This document shows, piece after piece, positions 59,844 through 64,000 of a stretch of 64,000 nt of DNA; the stretch's first letter is position 1; each line of letters begins with the position of its first letter. The stretch is from Galbula dea (Eukaryota; Chordata; Aves; Piciformes; Galbulidae). The notes under the pieces were generated by a model. That model was not told where the DNA came from. It was given only the letters and a program-made list of their open reading frames with translations, and did no database searches. Both the position numbers and the translations under genes were made by a program. The stretch lies in the NCBI GenBank assembly GCA_013399015.1, contig VWZX01009978.1:93373-157372 (forward strand). Direction: 5' to 3'.

Positions 59844-61586
59844 GCTTAGCTCCATTTTGGCTCACCAGTGCCCTGCTGTATTGCTCTCCCTGTGTCCAGA
59901 GAGGACCTGAAGCAGCCTGGACAGGCTCCATCCTGCTACCAGCTCCTTTGCTTTTGTGGCATGACTTTAGCTTCAGGGCTGCAATTTCATACTTCCAGGT
60001 GTAAAACCACAGGCAGGTAACCTGGGAGAAGAGCTAGACAGTCCCCATTCTTCATGGCTCCAGAGGGCAGGAATTGTATCCTCTGCTTGGGCTGGAAGCT
60101 GCTTAGCAGATTGTGGTCTGGAAGAAACAATAACAACAGCAGGAGATGTGCTGAAGGTGGATGTGCTTTACACAGCCAAATGAAAGCATTCATCTCTGTG
60201 GCTGCTCTGGAGCCTATTGGGAGCAATGTACCTGTTCCTGTTTGCATCTGCAGAGCTGTAAATATCTGTGTTTCTTCACCAGGTAGGGCAGAGGCTCCAG
60301 GCAACCAAAAAGCAGCAGCAGCAGCAACAGCAAAGACAGATTGCACCCCACACAAGGTGTGGCTTTCAAGTCTCAAATGCCTGAAACGCCTGCTTTTACA
60401 ACACCCTGGCCCTGGTCCTTGTGCAAGTCAGCCTCCAGAGGAGCAAAGCACAAGCCTTGTCAGGTCCCAGAAGGGTTGCTTGGTTGGTCTCAGGGTCCAA
60501 GAGAGAATTCTCCACCAATCCATCATCTCTGAGCTATCAGCAGGCACTCTTATTATCTTTACTGCAGGCAGGATGCCAAACCAGTTCACCCAACAGTCTT
60601 TATCAATCTGACCACCCTGTGCTTGTTTTGAAATACAGACAGGATTAAAACAAATGCCTTAATTGCTAAGAACAATACTAATTAGAGGAAATTCTCCCAG
60701 TGCTGTCATCTGTCACATGTGCTTCTGGCTGCAGCTGTGTACGTGCTGCAGAGACTTGGGCTTATCTGGAGCTCAGCAGGAGCTGCTGGGGGTGCAGGGG
60801 CTGAGCAGAGACTGTTCTCATTCTCCTCTTCTTGTAGATGGAAATAGAAGTTAATAAAATCAAGAGAGAGGAAAATCACCTAACTCTTGGCAGTGCTGCA
60901 CCAGCACAACCAAGACTCTCCCACTGAGGTGCAGGACAGACCCAGAGCAGGGCAGCAGCTGGTGCCAAAGCAAACCCCTGCATCCAGCAACCTCCCTCCT
61001 CTCTTCCTCTGGAGAGATGTCAGAATGGAAGGAGGTGAAGGCAAAGTCCCTCTTTGCTGGGGCTGAGCTTGCAGCTTCCCATCCCAGCTGGCAGAGGCTG
61101 GGCAGAGCTTTACAGCCAGGTCCCAGTGCTTGTTGCACGTCGCAATCGCTGCTGGCCGTGGTGCAAAGCTTTGGCAGGAGGCACTGCTGGCTTGTGCAAG
61201 TTCTGCAGGAGAACAACAGCAGAGTCTGCAACACTCCCTGGGAACCAGAGGCTTCTTCATACAGGGCTGTCTCTGGGGAGAGCTCCCCCTTGCTCCTCTT
61301 CACTCTCTGCCTCTCAGTGGGCAGAAAGCAGGAGATGTTGTCTTGGTTTTAGGAGGGGAGAAGCTTTGTCTCGGGGCATGGTGAAGGATGGGGCAAAGCC
61401 TCTGTTAATCTGTACCTGACCCTCTCAGTGGCAGTATTGGCTGGTTTTGAGGGAATAGAAGGAGGAAGACAAGCAGGAAATAATCTTGCCCCATCTTCTG
61501 GTGGTCAGTGACTTCATACTTCCTTAGCTGGAGGTCCTGGAGCATCGTGTTTAACCAGTCAGAAGAGACCAAGCTTGTCCATGTCT

Positions 61587-61803
61587 ATAGAATCATACAA
61601 TAGTTATGGATGGAAGAGACCTCCAAGATCATCCAGCCCAACCATCAAGCCAACATTGCCAAATCTCCACTAAACCACATCCCCAAATCTCCTAAAATAC
61701 CTCCAGGGATGGTGACTCCACCACTTCCCTGGGCAGCCTCTTCCAGTGCCTCACCCCTCTCCCTCCTCCCCCACTGAAGAAATCTTTCCCAACCTTGAGC
61801 TTT
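61587..61803 (-). mobile_element. CR1 LINE fragment, antisense
   Basis: ATAGAATCATACAATAGTTA, then GGATGGTGACTCCACCACTT, ending near CCCAACCTTGAGC. Confidence 0.88.
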
Positions 61804-62324
61804 TAAAGGTTCTTTTCTGAGGTCATATCCTATGCTGAGGTCCAGTTCAGTTAGGTGCCTGGTGAAGAAGCACCTCCTTTTGCCTAGATGCTGCCTGCTG
61901 GCTGCACTGGGTGTCCTCCAGCTGGGCCACTTCTGGAGTGGGACATCACATGTAGTTGTTCCCTGCTCCTGTCCTCCAGGCTCCTTGGCTGCATCTCCCT
62001 GCAACATCCTCATCCCACCCTGATGTTCCTGGTGCATATCCCTGGGCCTTGTCTAGTTTCCCAACTCTCCTCAAAGAACAACATCCCATTCCAGATGCTC
62101 TGAAGCCTCTACCTGCCTCCAAACCTAGAGGGAGACTAACATTTAACACACTCTCTTTTTGTGCTTTATATTGAAACCAGAAATTTGGTGAGAGGCAGAA
62201 AGAGTGGTTGTGATGACAGGGACATGGTGACACCAAGAAGCACCACTAGGAAAACCTCTTGGAAGAGTTTGCCACCTGAAATAGCAAAGCCTGAGAAGGG
62301 CATGGAAATCTTCTCCCTCTCTAC

Positions 62325-62652
62325 AACTACCTGAAGGAAGGTTGGAGGGAGCTGGGGGTCAGTCTCTCCTCCTGCCCCTGAAAGGACCAGGGGAAATGGC
62401 CTCAAGTTGCACCAGGGAAGGTTTAGATTAGATATCAGGAATAATTTCTTCACTGAAAGAGTTGTTAGGCAGTGGCCCAGGCTGCCCAGGGCAGTGGTGG
62501 AGTCACCATCCCTGGAGGAGTTCAAAAAGCAGTTAGGTGTAGTGCTTAGGGACTTGGTTTAGTCTTAGGGACATGGGTGTAGATGGCAGTGCTAGGTTGA
62601 TGGTTAGATTTGGTGATCTTGGAGGTCTCTTCCAACCTCAGTGATTCTGTGA
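62325..62652 (+). mobile_element. CR1 LINE fragment, sense
   Basis: CTCAAGTTGCACCAGGGAAG, then GTGGTGGAGTCACCATCCCT, ending GGTCTCTTCCAACCTCAGTG and ATTCTGTGA. Complete 3' end, inverted relative to the copy at 61587. Confidence 0.9.
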
Positions 62653-63302
62653 AATGTCCCCAGCAGCCCCAGAACAGATCCAGCAGGAGTGTGCAGGGGC
62701 CATGTCCCACTCTCCTCACTCCTGGCTTAGTGCCTGGGCTCTGAGCCTCTGAGGAAAACCCTCTCTCCACCTTCCTGTAACCAGTGCCTGGCACAAACCT
62801 CCCCCTTCTTTCTGCAAGCTGATGAGATGCCCTCATAGCAAAGAGCATCCCTTGTGATTCAAACTCAACCTCAGCAGACCACAGGCAATGTTTGTGTCCT
62901 CCTGGGAGCTGTTTAACAGCCTCTGTCTGTCTGCCCATGCCCAGGCAGTGCTCTGAGCCCAGCTGCCTGAACAATAAACCACATTTACATCAAGACCGTG
63001 CCACCCTCCTGCAGATTCCCTTCTTGGTGGCCTCAGCACAGAGCTGGATGCATCCCTGGAGATGGCTCACTCTCTGTGCATGCTCCAGAAGAAGCTCCTG
63101 ATGCCATTTGCTGAGGTGTGTCAGTGTTGATCTGTTGGCAAAGTGTGTGCCCTTCTCCCAGGGGCTGCCCCAGGGACACTGCTGGCAGTGACCAAACATG
63201 GAGAGCTGGTGGGCCAAACTCTGGGGAGAAGCTAGTTAGGAATGTGCCTTCCATTGAACATCTGTCCCTTCCCAGGTCTTCACCAGAAGAAATATTTCCT
63301 TT

Positions 63303-63640
63303 ATTCATAAAATATCCTGAGTTGGAAGGGAGCCACAAGGATCATGCAGTCCAACTCCTGTCTGTGCTCAGGACAACCCCAAATTCACCCCATGGGGCTA
63401 AGAGCATTGGCCAGATGCTGCTTGAACTCCAGGAGAGTTGGTGCCATGACTGCACCCCTGGGGAGCCTGTTCTAATGCTCCACCACTCTCTGGGGGAAGA
63501 ACCTTTGCCTAAGATCTACTCTGAGCCTCCCCTGGCACAGCTTCATGCCATTGCCTTGGGTCCTGTTGCTGCTCAGCAGAGAGAAGAGATCAGCTCCTGC
63601 CCCTCTGCTTCCCCTGGGCAGAAGGCTGAAGGCCAGGAAG
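63303..63640 (-). mobile_element. CR1 LINE fragment, antisense
   Basis: CTGAGTTGGAAGGGAGCCAC, then CAGTCCAACTCCTGTCTGTG, on to AGAAGAGATCAGCTCCTGCC. Inverted counterpart of the copy at 57655. Confidence 0.9.
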
Positions 63641-64000
63641 TGGTAACTAAGCTCTAGTTACTCATTTAACAACTCCTTGTTCCTTGACTGTGTTGTTCAG
63701 GGTCTGAGTTTCCAGCTTTCCCTGGAAACACAGAGGGATTAAACCCATCTCTAAATAACAAAGCCATCAAGTTCTGAGAGTTTACAAGTCTGCAGGCAAC
63801 TCAAAGCTGAAACCTGAAGAGCCCAAAATAACCCCAGGTTGGTGCAATTCACTGAATTTCCTGCTTGCATCAGCTCTGAGTTTAGCTCCAAAATAGCTCT
63901 GGGGTGTGCAATGGATCCTGCCTGCCTCTGGCCACCCCATCCCACCTCCCAGTTGCCCTTGCAGGGTTGTGGGGCCCCAGCCAGGAACGTGTGCCACCTG

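Larger units (their letters stand above)
54501..64000. other. Region upstream of ACER1 without recognised genes
   Basis: No exon with a recognisable protein match was found on either strand. It holds six CR1 fragments between 57,655 and 63,640, a 22-base tandem repeat at 57,002, and unique sequence. The ACER1 promoter and 5' non-coding exon should be in its left part, but I could not place them. Confidence 0.6.

Noticed and set aside
1..64000. Assignment of the YEATS gene to MLLT3 (AF9)
   Set aside because: The MDNQ start, [16 protein letters not shown] in exon 4 and the exon-5 sequence fit ENL; AF9 starts differently and has a long poly-serine tract that is absent here.

Overview
The window is vertebrate nuclear DNA, almost certainly from a bird. 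Two spliced genes lie on the minus strand. Their order and orientation, MLLT1 beside ACER1, match human 19p13.3; I recall the chicken pair on microchromosome 28. About twenty chicken-repeat-1 (CR1) LINE fragments lie in introns and intergenic DNA, together with one avian-type solo LTR, and both genes are compact. This CR1 load is high for a bird. It would fit a CR1-rich lineage such as woodpeckers and their relatives, but that narrower placement is only a guess.

Positions 1-28,748 hold MLLT1 (ENL), read right to left. I could place all 12 coding exons with canonical splice signals and consistent phases. They give a 551-residue protein with an N-terminal YEATS acyl-lysine reader, a long lysine/serine-rich middle and a C-terminal ANC1-homology domain. 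The start codon lies in a CpG-rich promoter with a CCAAT box and GC boxes. Upstream of it is a pyrimidine strand of about 830 bases, then a second CpG-rich block (30,040-30,420).

Positions about 30,450-42,400 are intergenic. They hold a solo LTR (about 32,998-33,660), an inverted CR1 pair that could form a hairpin, several antisense CR1 copies and one nested CR1 insertion. Near 32,040-32,240 is a repeat-free stretch with two perfect octamer motifs facing each other, a reasonable enhancer candidate.

Positions 42,915-54,463 hold ACER1 (alkaline ceramidase 1). Six coding exons join in frame to a 263-residue protein that keeps the family's Ca- and Zn-binding residues. Intron 1 (about 8 kb) carries a long CR1, a GGA/GAA purine tract and a 22-unit minisatellite. 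The sequence just upstream of the ACER1 ATG looks like a splice acceptor, so the promoter probably lies further right.

Positions about 54,480-64,000 are upstream of ACER1. I found only CR1 copies, a short tandem repeat and unremarkable unique DNA, with no recognisable coding exon. I saw no tRNA, rRNA, CRISPR or prokaryote-like feature. Nothing seen amounts to a new biological system; the most interesting items are regulatory-looking and repeat-structure observations.
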